From Erysipelotrichaceae bacterium (GTDB taxonomy: Bacteria > Bacillota_I > Bacilli_A > Erysipelotrichales > Erysipelotrichaceae), in the NCBI GenBank assembly GCA_022767445.1, contig JALENJ010000055.1, positions 1-45,362 on the forward strand: a stretch of 45,362 bases of DNA, written 5' to 3'. This document shows positions 16,178 to 26,423 of the stretch, in pieces; positions within the stretch are counted from its first letter, which is position 1; every line of letters begins with the position of its first letter. The notes below the pieces were generated by a model. That model saw only the letters and a list, made by a program, of their open reading frames with translations, had not been told where the DNA came from and made no database searches. A program made the translations under genes and the position numbers.

Positions 16178-17578
16178 ATGGAAAGAATAGTAATTGGATT
16201 TGCTCCAACAAGAAGAAGTATTTTTTCAGCACCAGATGCTGTTAAGTATGCGAACTTAACAAGAAAAAGATTAGAAGAGTTGGGAGTCGCATTCATCGAT
16301 ATCGATGATATTGCTGCTGATGGTTTACTACATGAAGACTCTGATCGGATTAAGATTGCTGAAAAATTTAAGGCAAATAAAGTGGATGGATTATTTTTTC
16401 CCCACGGGAATTTTGGGACAGAATATGAAGTTGCAAGATTAGCAAAGGAACTAAATGTTCCGGTATTACTTTGGGGGCCTCGCGATGAAAGACCAGATGA
16501 AAATGGAATTCGCTTGCGCGATTCACAGTGCGGATTATTCGCTACAGGAAAGGTGTTAAGAAGATTTAAAGTCCCATTTACATATTTATGTAATTGTCGC
16601 TTAACAGATTCGGAATTTGAAAGAGGAATAAAAAATTTCTTGGCAGTATGCAATGTAGTTAAAGCATTTAGAAATACTAGAATCTTACAAATTGGCCCAC
16701 GTCCATTCGACTTCTGGTCCACAATGTGCAATGAGGGAGAATTATTAGAAAAGTTCAATATACAACTGTCTCCAATCCCAATTTCTGAGATGGTATCAGA
16801 AATGAAAACAGTAAGAGAAAATCAAAAGGAAGTTGATGAAGTTGTTAACTATTGCAAAGAAAAATTCAATATTAGAGTTACAAGTGAGCAACTTGAGACA
16901 ATCGCTACTCTCAAAATTGCAATTCGCCGATTAGCGGACAAGTATGGTTGTAATGCAGGAGCTATTCAATGCTGGAATGCATTACAAACAGAGATTGGAA
17001 TTATGCCTTGTGCTGCGAATTCATTATTAAATGAAGAGGGTTTCCCAGTTGTATGTGAAACAGATATTCATGGTGCTATTACGGCCATCATGATGGAAGC
17101 TGCTGGCATGGATACAGCTAGAACATTCTTTGCGGATTGGACGGTACGCCATCCAGATAACGAAAATGGAGAGCTGTTGCAGCACTGTGGTCCATGGCCG
17201 ATTTCATGTGCTTCATGCAAACCAACAATTGGATATCCACTAGCATTCGATCATCCTGGTGCAGTTGAGGCAGAAGCAAAAAAGGGTGAACTTACATTAT
17301 GTAGATTTGACGGCGATAATGGAGAATACTCACTACTTCTAGGAAATGCAAAAGGCGTAGAAGGACCATATACCAAAGGTACATATCTATGGGTTGAAGT
17401 CGAAAATCTAAAACGACTAGAGGCTAAGATTGTGGAAGGACCGTATATTCATCATTGTGTTGGAATACATAAAGATGTTGTCCCTGTACTGTATGAAGCA
17501 TGTAAGTATATCGATGTTCAACCAGATTTATATGATGATGTCGAAGAAAAAGTGAAAGCATATATTCGTGGGGAGTAA
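16178..17578 (+). CDS. Sugar isomerase of the L-fucose/L-arabinose isomerase superfamily
   Basis: 466 residues with the FucI/AraA-like fold order: an N-terminal Rossmann-type half (residues ~1-165; VDGLFFPHGNFGTEYEVARLA), a central GPRPFDFW segment, and a C-terminal half with CETDIHGA and GPWPISC. These contain Glu, Asp and His residues of the kind that bind Mn in this superfamily. It should interconvert an aldose and ketose in the cytoplasm; the exact sugar cannot be read from sequence. It is first in a seven-gene operon (isomerase, split transketolase, FGGY kinase, MBL hydrolase, GH1, GH106-like). AAGGAG precedes the ATG. In the apiose hypothesis this enzyme would convert D-apiose to D-apulose. 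Confidence 0.82.
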   Translation: MERIVIGFAPTRRSIFSAPDAVKYANLTRKRLEELGVAFIDIDDIAADGLLHEDSDRIKIAEKFKANKVDGLFFPHGNFGTEYEVARLAKELNVPVLLWGPRDERPDENGIRLRDSQCGLFATGKVLRRFKVPFTYLCNCRLTDSEFERGIKNFLAVCNVVKAFRNTRILQIGPRPFDFWSTMCNEGELLEKFNIQLSPIPISEMVSEMKTVRENQKEVDEVVNYCKEKFNIRVTSEQLETIATLKIAIRRLADKYGCNAGAIQCWNALQTEIGIMPCAANSLLNEEGFPVVCETDIHGAITAIMMEAAGMDTARTFFADWTVRHPDNENGELLQHCGPWPISCASCKPTIGYPLAFDHPGAVEAEAKKGELTLCRFDGDNGEYSLLLGNAKGVEGPYTKGTYLWVEVENLKRLEAKIVEGPYIHHCVGIHKDVVPVLYEACKYIDVQPDLYDDVEEKVKAYIRGE

Positions 17579-17580
17579 GT

Positions 17581-18405
17581 ATGGATAAGTTAACTAGAAA
17601 AGCATATGAATTAAGAAAAGATATTATCGAGATGATCTATAAATCGAAAGCAGGACATGTCGGTGGTGACTTATCTGTTATTGATATTTTGACAGTATTA
17701 TATTTCGATCAGATGAATGTATCGCCAGAGAACTTCAAAGACTCAAATCGTGATCGTTTTCTACTATCGAAAGGTCATTGTGCAGATGCGCTATTCTGCG
17801 TTTTAGGTGAAAAAGGATTTTATCCAAAGCAGGAGGCTATTACAACATTTTCTAAATATGGATCAAAATTTATCGGACATCCTAATACAGAAATTAACGG
17901 AATTGAAATTAATTCAGGTTCATTAGGACATGGCTTATCAATCGCTGTAGGTATGTCACTTGCCGCAAAGATGGATAAAAAAGATTATCGTACATATGTC
18001 GTTATTGGTGATGGAGAAATGGCGGAAGGTTCCAACTATGAAGCTATGATGGCAGCTGGTCATTATAAGCTAAATAATTTATGTGCAACAGTTGATTTAA
18101 ACGGTCTTCAGATATCAGGCTCTACAGAAGATGTAATGTCATCATCGGATTTAGCTGAAAAGTTTAAATCATTCAAATGGAATGTAATAGAGGTACAAGA
18201 TGGCAATCATTGTATGGCATTAAAGGAAGCTTATGAATTAGCTAAGAAGTGTACAGATAAACCGACTGTAATATTAGCGCATACAACGAAAGGTAAGGGT
18301 GTTTCATTTATGGAAAATCAAGCAAAGTGGCATCACGGTGTATTGGATGAAACACAATATTTACAAGCAATTAAAGAAATTGATGAGGTGCTAGCACATG
18401 AATAA
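17581..18405 (+). CDS. Transketolase, N-terminal (thiamine diphosphate-binding) subunit
   Basis: 274 residues corresponding only to the first domain of transketolase. His26 in KAGHVGGDLS, LSKGHCADA, SLGHGLS, and the thiamine-diphosphate/Mg motif starting GDGEMAEG at 143-150 are visible. The downstream gene supplies the pyrimidine-binding half, so the two form a split enzyme. Full-length transketolases are about 660 residues. It sits 2 bp after the isomerase stop and overlaps its partner by 8 bp. In the D-apiose non-oxidative pathway a split transketolase acts on apulose-4-phosphate; that role is inferred. The alternative is a general pentose-phosphate enzyme. Confidence 0.9.
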   Translation: MDKLTRKAYELRKDIIEMIYKSKAGHVGGDLSVIDILTVLYFDQMNVSPENFKDSNRDRFLLSKGHCADALFCVLGEKGFYPKQEAITTFSKYGSKFIGHPNTEINGIEINSGSLGHGLSIAVGMSLAAKMDKKDYRTYVVIGDGEMAEGSNYEAMMAAGHYKLNNLCATVDLNGLQISGSTEDVMSSSDLAEKFKSFKWNVIEVQDGNHCMALKEAYELAKKCTDKPTVILAHTTKGKGVSFMENQAKWHHGVLDETQYLQAIKEIDEVLAHE

Positions 18406-19324
18406 AATTAGTAATCGCCAGGCAATTTGCGATGTCTTAATGGAACATGCAAAAAATGATAAAGATATTGTGGTGGCATGTTCAGATTCAAGAGGCTCTG
18501 CATCATTAATACCATTTGCAGATGCATATCCTGATCAGTTTGTGGAAGTTGGAATTGCTGAACAAAATCTAGTGGGAGTATCTGCAGGGTTAGCTTCTTG
18601 TGGAAAGAAAGTATTCTGTGCATCACCTGCGGCATTCTTGACAACAAGATCATATGAGCAAGCAAAAGTAGATGTAGCATACTCAAGCACAAATGTTAAA
18701 TTAGTTGGAATCTCTGGTGGAGTTTCTTATGGAGCATTGGGCATGACACATCACTCTACTCAGGATTTTGCGGCAATGTCTTCTTTAACAGGTATGCGCG
18801 TATATGATCCATGTGATCGTTTCCAAACAACTAAGTTAATTGAATGTCTACTGAAGGATAAAGAACCTGCATATATTAGAGTATCTAGAAATGCAACAGA
18901 GGATATCTATGATGAGTATTTAGATTTCAAACTAAATAAAGCAAATAGTATCTTTGAGGGAAATCAAGTGTTGATTGTATCTTGTGGAGAATTACTGGTA
19001 TATGCAAAAAGAGCTGCAGAAATTCTAAACGAAAGAGGAATTTCCACAGGATTATTAGATATGTATTGCATTAAACCATTTGATACAGAATCTCTTTTGG
19101 AAAAAGCAAAAAATGTAAGTTTGGTAGTAACTGTAGAAGAACATGGTCCATATGGAGGACTAGGAGCAATTACTGCGAAAGAACTATCAACTCATTTACC
19201 TAAAAAACTATTAACATTAAATTTACCAGATGAACATTTAATGACAGGCACAAATAAAGAAATGTTTGCTTATTATGGATTGGATGATAAGGGCATTGTA
19301 AAGTCAATTGAAGAAGTATTATAA
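18398..19324 (+). CDS. Transketolase, C-terminal (pyrimidine-binding plus C-terminal domain) subunit
   Basis: 308 residues matching the second and third domains of transketolase. EVGIAEQN contains the catalytic Glu55, followed by MTHHSTQDFA and YIRVSR, and the C-terminal domain with VEEHGPYGGLG. It overlaps the N-terminal subunit by 8 bp, so the two are translationally coupled and should assemble into one active site. The FGGY kinase follows 2 bp later. Its placement with a dedicated isomerase and kinase suggests a special ketose phosphate substrate rather than central metabolism. Confidence 0.9.
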   Translation: MNKISNRQAICDVLMEHAKNDKDIVVACSDSRGSASLIPFADAYPDQFVEVGIAEQNLVGVSAGLASCGKKVFCASPAAFLTTRSYEQAKVDVAYSSTNVKLVGISGGVSYGALGMTHHSTQDFAAMSSLTGMRVYDPCDRFQTTKLIECLLKDKEPAYIRVSRNATEDIYDEYLDFKLNKANSIFEGNQVLIVSCGELLVYAKRAAEILNERGISTGLLDMYCIKPFDTESLLEKAKNVSLVVTVEEHGPYGGLGAITAKELSTHLPKKLLTLNLPDEHLMTGTNKEMFAYYGLDDKGIVKSIEEVL

Positions 19325-19326
19325 CA

Positions 19327-20787
19327 ATGAAATACATCATCAGTATTGATCAATCCACACAAGCAACGAAAGCCATTTTGTTTGATGGAACAGGTAAATT
19401 CATAAAGCGAGTTGATAGAAAACATAGACAAATCATCTCTGAGGAGGGATATGTATCGCATAATCCAAATGAGATTTATCAGAATGTTGTTGCACTAATT
19501 GGTGAGTTAATTACTACCACGAAGATACAAACCGAATACATAGTTGCTCTAGCAATTGCGAATCAGCGAGAGACTACCGTGATGTGGGACAAAAATGGGC
19601 AGCCATTAGCAGATGCAGTTGTTTGGCAATGCTCACGAGCAAAGGATATCGCCGAAAAATATGCCGCATTCAGTAATCGCATCAAGGATATAACTGGATT
19701 ACAACTATCACCGTATTTTCCAGCATGTAAGATGCGATGGTTGATAGATCATGTAAAACCTAAAACTGATTATTGTATGGGTACTATTGATTCATGGTTG
19801 ATATATAAATTAACAAAAGGAAGAAGCTTTAAAACTGATACAACAAATGCATCACGTACGCAGCTATATGACATTCATGCAGGTGTATGGTCGGATGAGC
19901 TATGTGACTTGTTTGGTATAGAAAAAAGTCATCTTGCGGAAATTAATGATTGCAATGCAATATTTGGTTATACAGATATTGAAGGAATATTACCAATTGC
20001 AATACCAATCACTGGTGTTATGGGTGATTCCCATGCTGCATTATTTGGTCATGGTTGCATACATGAAGGACAAGTGAAAACAACACTTGGAACAGGATCA
20101 TCAATTATGATGAATATTGGTACTGAAGTGAAGCATTCTTCTAATGGGTTGGTAACTTCTGTTGCATATAGTATGGATGGTATTCGCACATTTGCAATTG
20201 AAGGAAATGTTAACTATGCAGGAGCAGTTATTACTTGGCTACAAAATGATTTGCAGTTAATTAAAAATGCAAATGAAACAGAAGAGATCATAAAAGATAG
20301 TAATAAAAATGATAAAACCGTACTGGTACCGGCATTTACAGGATTAGGTGCTCCTTATTGGAATGCACAGGCAAAGGCTATGTTCTATGGTATGTCACGT
20401 ACTACTACATGGAAAGAACTAGTGAAAGCATCTGTAGAATCCATTGCTTATCAAATCACAGATGTACTTAATGCAATGGTAAGTGATACTGGTATATCAA
20501 TTAAAGAAGTTAAAACAGATGGTGGCCCAAGTAGGAACAAATATCTTATGCAATTCCTAGCAGAGACTTCACGAAAATCAGTGTATGTGAGCTCGGTAGA
20601 AGAATTATCCGCAATTGGCGTTGCCTATATGTCTGGAATTTCTCTTGGATTATATAAACAAGAGGAATTGTTTAAACAAAACAGGTATGAAGTAAGTAAA
20701 TATCATTTAAGTAAGTCTGATTGGAGAGAAATCATAGATAGATGGAATGAAGCTATCCATCTGATCCAAAAGAATCATAACGAATAA
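19327..20787 (+). CDS. FGGY family carbohydrate kinase, glycerol-kinase-like
   Basis: 486 residues with the two actin-like FGGY domains: IISIDQSTQATKAILFD at the N-terminus, NQRETTVMW, GTIDSWLIYKLT, TNASRTQLYD, GVMGDSHAALFGHG and the ATP-site segment TLGTGSSIMM. Sequence style is closest to glycerol kinases, and automatic annotation would probably call it GlpK. The operon has no glycerol uptake or dehydrogenase gene, whereas a sugar isomerase and a transketolase flank it. A ketose such as apulose, xylulose or a similar compound is a more coherent substrate (inference). It starts 2 bp after the transketolase subunit. Confidence 0.85.
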   Translation: MKYIISIDQSTQATKAILFDGTGKFIKRVDRKHRQIISEEGYVSHNPNEIYQNVVALIGELITTTKIQTEYIVALAIANQRETTVMWDKNGQPLADAVVWQCSRAKDIAEKYAAFSNRIKDITGLQLSPYFPACKMRWLIDHVKPKTDYCMGTIDSWLIYKLTKGRSFKTDTTNASRTQLYDIHAGVWSDELCDLFGIEKSHLAEINDCNAIFGYTDIEGILPIAIPITGVMGDSHAALFGHGCIHEGQVKTTLGTGSSIMMNIGTEVKHSSNGLVTSVAYSMDGIRTFAIEGNVNYAGAVITWLQNDLQLIKNANETEEIIKDSNKNDKTVLVPAFTGLGAPYWNAQAKAMFYGMSRTTTWKELVKASVESIAYQITDVLNAMVSDTGISIKEVKTDGGPSRNKYLMQFLAETSRKSVYVSSVEELSAIGVAYMSGISLGLYKQEELFKQNRYEVSKYHLSKSDWREIIDRWNEAIHLIQKNHNE

Positions 20788-20798
20788 AAGGAGAACAT

Positions 20799-21821
20799 AT
20801 GTGGTGGAAAAAGGATATGGAACCACTAGATTGGTCTAGATTTTCAGATATCTTAATAGAGGATGAGGAGGGCGATATTCGTCCGATGTCACAACCTTAT
20901 TTTAAGGCAAAGAAAATCGCAGAAGGAACTTGGCAAGTATTATCTGATGGAGACTATTCCTATGTAATCGAAGGAAGTCAAGAAACTATAGTGATTGATG
21001 CCGGTATGGGTGCAGGTAATATTCGGGAATTTTGTCAAACATTAACCGATAAACCAATTTACAGAATGTTGTTAACACACTGCCATTTCGATCATACTGC
21101 AAATGCATATTTATTTGATTGTGTATACATGTCAAAAGAATCATATGCTCGAAGAAATCAACCAATGGGAGAATTCTTGGAACGAGGAATGCAATTCCCA
21201 GATGACTATCCAGTTGTATTTATCAAGGATGGAGATGTAATAGATTTGGGTGACAGAAAACTAGAGGTATTGAATATTGCTGAGCATGCGATTGGTTCAC
21301 TCCAATTCCTAGATCGTAAGACAAGGACTTTGTTCTGTGGTGATGAGCTAAATGGAAACTTTTTCGACTCAAGAATATCAGTAGAAACATCCTTTAGAAA
21401 TATAGCTAGGTGGAAATCATTCCGGGATGCATATGATGTATTAGCTGCTGGTAATGGTATGCATGATGCAGTATATGTGGATCGCTATTACGATACGCTT
21501 AAATATATTCTTGAAGGGCATGCACATGAAGGCATAGAACACTATATCCCATATAATGATCGATTTGCTTCGATAGATGAGTTGGATGGAAAGCCTGTAT
21601 ATGCACGTAGAGCGCCACATTTTAGAACTCTGGTTGAACCTCTCAAGAACGCAGGCTTTGCATATGACCTGGAATTAAATGATGGTAAAGCATGCTTTAA
21701 TTTATTGAGAAAACTAACACCAGATGGGATATTTGATCGTCAATTAAAGAAAAATAATTGTACTGTATGTTATTATTTGAATCGTATTTGGGATAATGAT
21801 GAAAATCAGAATCTTATTTAA
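20799..21821 (+). CDS. Metallo-beta-lactamase-fold hydrolase
   Basis: 340 residues with an MBL fold in the middle: YVIEGSQETIVIDAGMG (strand and Asp), the zinc motif HCHFDH at 94-99, a third-ligand His in AEHAIGS, and CGDEL with the bridging Asp. The N-terminal ~40 residues and the ~100-residue C-terminal extension are specific to this subgroup and I do not recognise them. In a sugar operon such enzymes may hydrolyse a lactone or an ester side group; this is inference. AAAGGAG precedes the ATG and the GH1 gene follows after 15 bp with its own ribosome site. Confidence 0.75.
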   Translation: MWWKKDMEPLDWSRFSDILIEDEEGDIRPMSQPYFKAKKIAEGTWQVLSDGDYSYVIEGSQETIVIDAGMGAGNIREFCQTLTDKPIYRMLLTHCHFDHTANAYLFDCVYMSKESYARRNQPMGEFLERGMQFPDDYPVVFIKDGDVIDLGDRKLEVLNIAEHAIGSLQFLDRKTRTLFCGDELNGNFFDSRISVETSFRNIARWKSFRDAYDVLAAGNGMHDAVYVDRYYDTLKYILEGHAHEGIEHYIPYNDRFASIDELDGKPVYARRAPHFRTLVEPLKNAGFAYDLELNDGKACFNLLRKLTPDGIFDRQLKKNNCTVCYYLNRIWDNDENQNLI

Positions 21822-21827
21822 CCGTAG

Positions 21828-23264
<1,437 letters not shown>

Positions 23265-23283
23265 TCACTAATTAGGAGATATT

Positions 23284-25863
23284 ATGATGCAAGAAATACA
23301 TGCAGTAACATATCGCGAAATGAAAAATTACATTCTGCCATTCTTTTGGCAACATCATGAAGATGAAAAAACATTACGTGAATACATGAAAGTAATTGAT
23401 GAGGCAAATATAAAAGCTGTATGTATCGAATCCAGACCTCATCCAGATTTCTGCGGAGATGGCTGGTGGCATGACCTGGATATTATATTTGACGAAGCAA
23501 CCAAACGAGATATGAAAGTGTGGATTCTTGATGATTCACACTTTCCATCCGGTTTTAGTAATGGAGAGTTAAAAGGTAAATATCCAAATTTGCATAGAAA
23601 ATTTATCACTTATAAAGAAGTAACGAATATAAAAGATTCTAAGTTTGAAGCTTATGATGAATACAAGGCAGTTCCACCACACAAAAAAACCAAAGTAGAA
23701 GAGTTTATGATGGAAGATTATGAACTCCTACCAGGGGATATATGTAAAGGATTCGTAGCTGTTTCTAAAGATGCAAAAACGGTAAGAAAAGTTTCAGATC
23801 AAGAGTACTTAAATGGTGAATGGACAATATATGGTATTTATGAAACATATAATAGAGGCCCTCATCGTGACTATATCAACATGTGTGATCAAAAATCTGT
23901 AAAACTATTTATTGATACAGTATATGAGTCACATTATGCACATTATAAAAAATATTTTGGAAATGTTTTAGAAGGATTCTTCTCTGACGAACCGGAATTT
24001 GGCAATGGACATCTTTATGAAAAAGGAAAGAGAATCAATGAGATGGATGATTATCCGTTTTCTGATGAAGTGGAGGATGAACTACGTGGTCTCTGGGGAG
24101 ATACGTATCTAGAAAATCTTTCTCTGCTATTTATAAATATAGAAGATCAACAACGCTTAATAGAAGCTCGTATTCAATATATGGACGTCATCACAAAAGC
24201 TGTTGAACGTGATTTCTCCTATCAAATAGGAGATTGGTGTCGAAATCATAATGTGAAATATATTGGACATATTATCGAAGATAATAATGAGCATTCACGA
24301 ACAGGTTCATCGCTTGGACATTACTTTCGTAGCCTAAAAGGTCAAAGCTATGCGGGTATCGATGATATTGGAGGGCAGCTTATCCCTCATATGGAAGATG
24401 CGATAATTCGTTCGAAATTTACAGGAAGTATACGTGACGGAGTATTCTATCACTTCACATTAGGGAAACTCGCATCTAGCGCTGCGAGTATCGACACACT
24501 AAAAAAGGGTAATAGTATGTGCGAAGTATTTGGTGCATATGGATGGCAAGAAGGTGTATATCTCGAAAAATATCTAGTGGATCATCTTATGGTAAATGGA
24601 ATCAATCACTTTGTTCCACATGCCTTTTCGCCTGCTCCATTCCCTGATCCGGATTGTCCACCACATTTTTATGCACATGGGAATAATCCGCAATACAGAC
24701 ATTTTGGTGAATTGATGAAATATACAAACCGTATTTGCGAACTAATCTCTAATGGCAAAATGATACGTAAGGTTGCAGTGTTATACCATGGTGAAGCAGA
24801 CTGGACAGGTTTACCATATATGAGCGAAGATGTAGTAACTCGAGCATTAACGGAAGCTCATATTGATTTTGATATTATCCCATCAGACGTATTTACTGAT
24901 AAGGATTATGAGTATGAAATCAAAAATGCTAAATTGTATATTTCACTGGGAGAATATGATGCTATTGTTCTGCCGACTTACCCAGTAATAAGAGAGACTG
25001 TAGTACATGCATTAAATCAGTTTGTAAAAGAAGGTGGACTCGTATACGCTGTTGATAAGTTACCTCAATTCATAATAGGTGGTGATCAAAAAGAAAATCT
25101 ACAGGCAACTAAGGTAACATTAGATGAAATGTTATCGAATCTATCTGGCTTGCAAGAAGTTAGATTGACTGGTGAATCGACAATGATAAAACACCTTCAC
25201 TATGAAGGAAGTCAATCTGTATTCTATTTTGTTAACGAGGGGAAAGATACTTATAAAGGCACTTTGACGATTCCGTACGTGAAAAACCCTGTGATTTATG
25301 ATGCATGGCAAAATAAATTATATACATTTGAGTTTACTACAGATGAAATTACTATGAATATTCCAATCGAATTAGAAAGTCGTAAGTCTTTGATTATAGT
25401 TGATGGTAACTACAAAAAACCAATTGAGAAATTTGGAATCAATCCTGTATTCAAAGAAAATATGTTATTAACAACATTTAAACGATCCGTATGCACCGGA
25501 AAGGGATATCCACATTTCAAAGAGGAAAAAGAGGTCACTTTACCGGATATCGTGGAGAATGATTATCCGAAGTTTGGTGGATATATCCGTTACTATACTG
25601 AGTTTGTGCTTGATACACAGTCAGCAATATTGAAGATTGATGGATTGTTAGAAGGTGTTGAAGTAATTCTAAATGGTATTCATTTAGGAATACAGATACA
25701 ACCAACATATATTTATGATTTATCAAATGCTCTTAGAAAGGGAAACAACAAGCTAGAAATTATTTCTGCAACAACCTTAGAGCGGTTTGTTGAAAACAAA
25801 CAATCTGATGCAGTACCAACTAATACTTTAGGTATTCAAGGTAAAGTTGAAGTGCTCTATTAG
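23284..25863 (+). CDS. Large GH106-like glycosyl hydrolase of unknown specificity
   Basis: 859 residues. The N-terminal ~480 residues look like a (beta/alpha)8 barrel of the GH106-like group: early YILPFFWQHHEDEKTLREYM, the WILDDSHFPSGFSNG strand, and FFSDEPEFG with acidic residues in a typical catalytic position. Residues ~500-640 resemble a glutamine-amidotransferase-like (Rossmann) trimerisation domain (YDAIVLPTYPVI). The last ~120 residues look like a GH2-type jelly-roll (YIRYYTEFVLD, GVEVILNGIHLG). GH106 enzymes known to me are alpha-L-rhamnosidases, usually longer and secreted. This one has no signal peptide and is shorter. It is the last gene of the operon. Two adjacent ATGs (23284, 23287) share the same ribosome site. 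Confidence 0.65.
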   Translation: MMQEIHAVTYREMKNYILPFFWQHHEDEKTLREYMKVIDEANIKAVCIESRPHPDFCGDGWWHDLDIIFDEATKRDMKVWILDDSHFPSGFSNGELKGKYPNLHRKFITYKEVTNIKDSKFEAYDEYKAVPPHKKTKVEEFMMEDYELLPGDICKGFVAVSKDAKTVRKVSDQEYLNGEWTIYGIYETYNRGPHRDYINMCDQKSVKLFIDTVYESHYAHYKKYFGNVLEGFFSDEPEFGNGHLYEKGKRINEMDDYPFSDEVEDELRGLWGDTYLENLSLLFINIEDQQRLIEARIQYMDVITKAVERDFSYQIGDWCRNHNVKYIGHIIEDNNEHSRTGSSLGHYFRSLKGQSYAGIDDIGGQLIPHMEDAIIRSKFTGSIRDGVFYHFTLGKLASSAASIDTLKKGNSMCEVFGAYGWQEGVYLEKYLVDHLMVNGINHFVPHAFSPAPFPDPDCPPHFYAHGNNPQYRHFGELMKYTNRICELISNGKMIRKVAVLYHGEADWTGLPYMSEDVVTRALTEAHIDFDIIPSDVFTDKDYEYEIKNAKLYISLGEYDAIVLPTYPVIRETVVHALNQFVKEGGLVYAVDKLPQFIIGGDQKENLQATKVTLDEMLSNLSGLQEVRLTGESTMIKHLHYEGSQSVFYFVNEGKDTYKGTLTIPYVKNPVIYDAWQNKLYTFEFTTDEITMNIPIELESRKSLIIVDGNYKKPIEKFGINPVFKENMLLTTFKRSVCTGKGYPHFKEEKEVTLPDIVENDYPKFGGYIRYYTEFVLDTQSAILKIDGLLEGVEVILNGIHLGIQIQPTYIYDLSNALRKGNNKLEIISATTLERFVENKQSDAVPTNTLGIQGKVEVLY

Positions 25864-25884
25864 TTTTGAATCACAAGATACAAT

Positions 25885-25935
25885 AAAAAATCTCTGAGAA
25901 CTTATCCATTGATAAGAACTCAGAGATTTCTTTTT
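25885..25935. terminator. Bidirectional terminator at the right end of the island; right copy of the repeat
   Basis: Stem 25888-25898 with 25919-25929 (11 bp), a 2-bp A-A mismatch, then CTTATC/GATAAG and loop CATT. It ends in T5 on the plus strand and T6 on the minus strand, serving both the GH106-like gene and the convergent DUF1304 gene. Its left arm (25885-25906) is identical to 11798-11819 after metG. Confidence 0.9.
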
Positions 25936-25936
25936 A

Positions 25937-26293
25937 CTAGAATATTGCAGATATTAGCGCAAGAATTGCTAGACCACCTTGCATAAGGATAATCTTAGGA
26001 TTACTTGTAATACCACCATAGATGGCTACTAGGATAACATATCCCATTAAGAGTAATGTCGCTGCCTTGCTGGCGAATACAAATACTGCTAATAGAATCA
26101 ATACAGCGATTAGGCCGTTATATACACCTTGATTCTTAAGTAGTGTGTTCACTGTCTTTTGCTTTAATTCTTCAACTGGAATAGAGAAGACTTTAGAGGT
26201 CTTTTCTGATGTTGTAATGAAAGTCTCTATATATAAGATGTATAGGAACTCTAGGGCTACTAGTGTAGCTAATATTTTAGTAATCATGTTCAT
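25937..26293 (-). CDS. DUF1304 family membrane protein
   Basis: 118 residues from the ATG at 26293, preceded on the minus strand by AGGAG at good spacing. Longer N-terminal readings lack a ribosome site. Four hydrophobic segments are visible, with an NQGVYNG motif between the second and third and a short polar loop after the first (TFITTSEKTSKVF). This order and the NQGxYNG motif are typical of the DUF1304 integral membrane family, whose function is unknown. It is divergent from nadK and lies just outside the sugar island, sharing the terminator hairpin with it. Confidence 0.8.
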   Translation of the reverse strand: MNMITKILATLVALEFLYILYIETFITTSEKTSKVFSIPVEELKQKTVNTLLKNQGVYNGLIAVLILLAVFVFASKAATLLLMGYVILVAIYGGITSNPKIILMQGGLAILALISAIF

Positions 26294-26318
26294 AATTGAT
26301 GTTCTCCTGACACACACC

Positions 26319-26408
26319 TATTATACATCAATAAATTTAATTGTATACAATTTAACTAAAATTTATATGTTAAACATCACAAATAGTAGAATACAGTGAT
26401 GTATAATA
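26319..26408. promoter_or_regulatory. Divergent promoter region of the DUF1304 gene and nadK with mirrored elements
   Basis: TGATGTATAATA, which contains a TATAAT -10 box, occurs on the plus strand at 26397-26408 ahead of nadK. The same 12 bp occur on the minus strand at 26319-26330 ahead of the DUF1304 gene. Between them is a perfect 14-bp palindrome AATTGTATACAATT (26339-26352). Good -35 boxes are not obvious. Confidence 0.65.
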
Positions 26409-26423
26409 CAGATGAGGTAAGTT

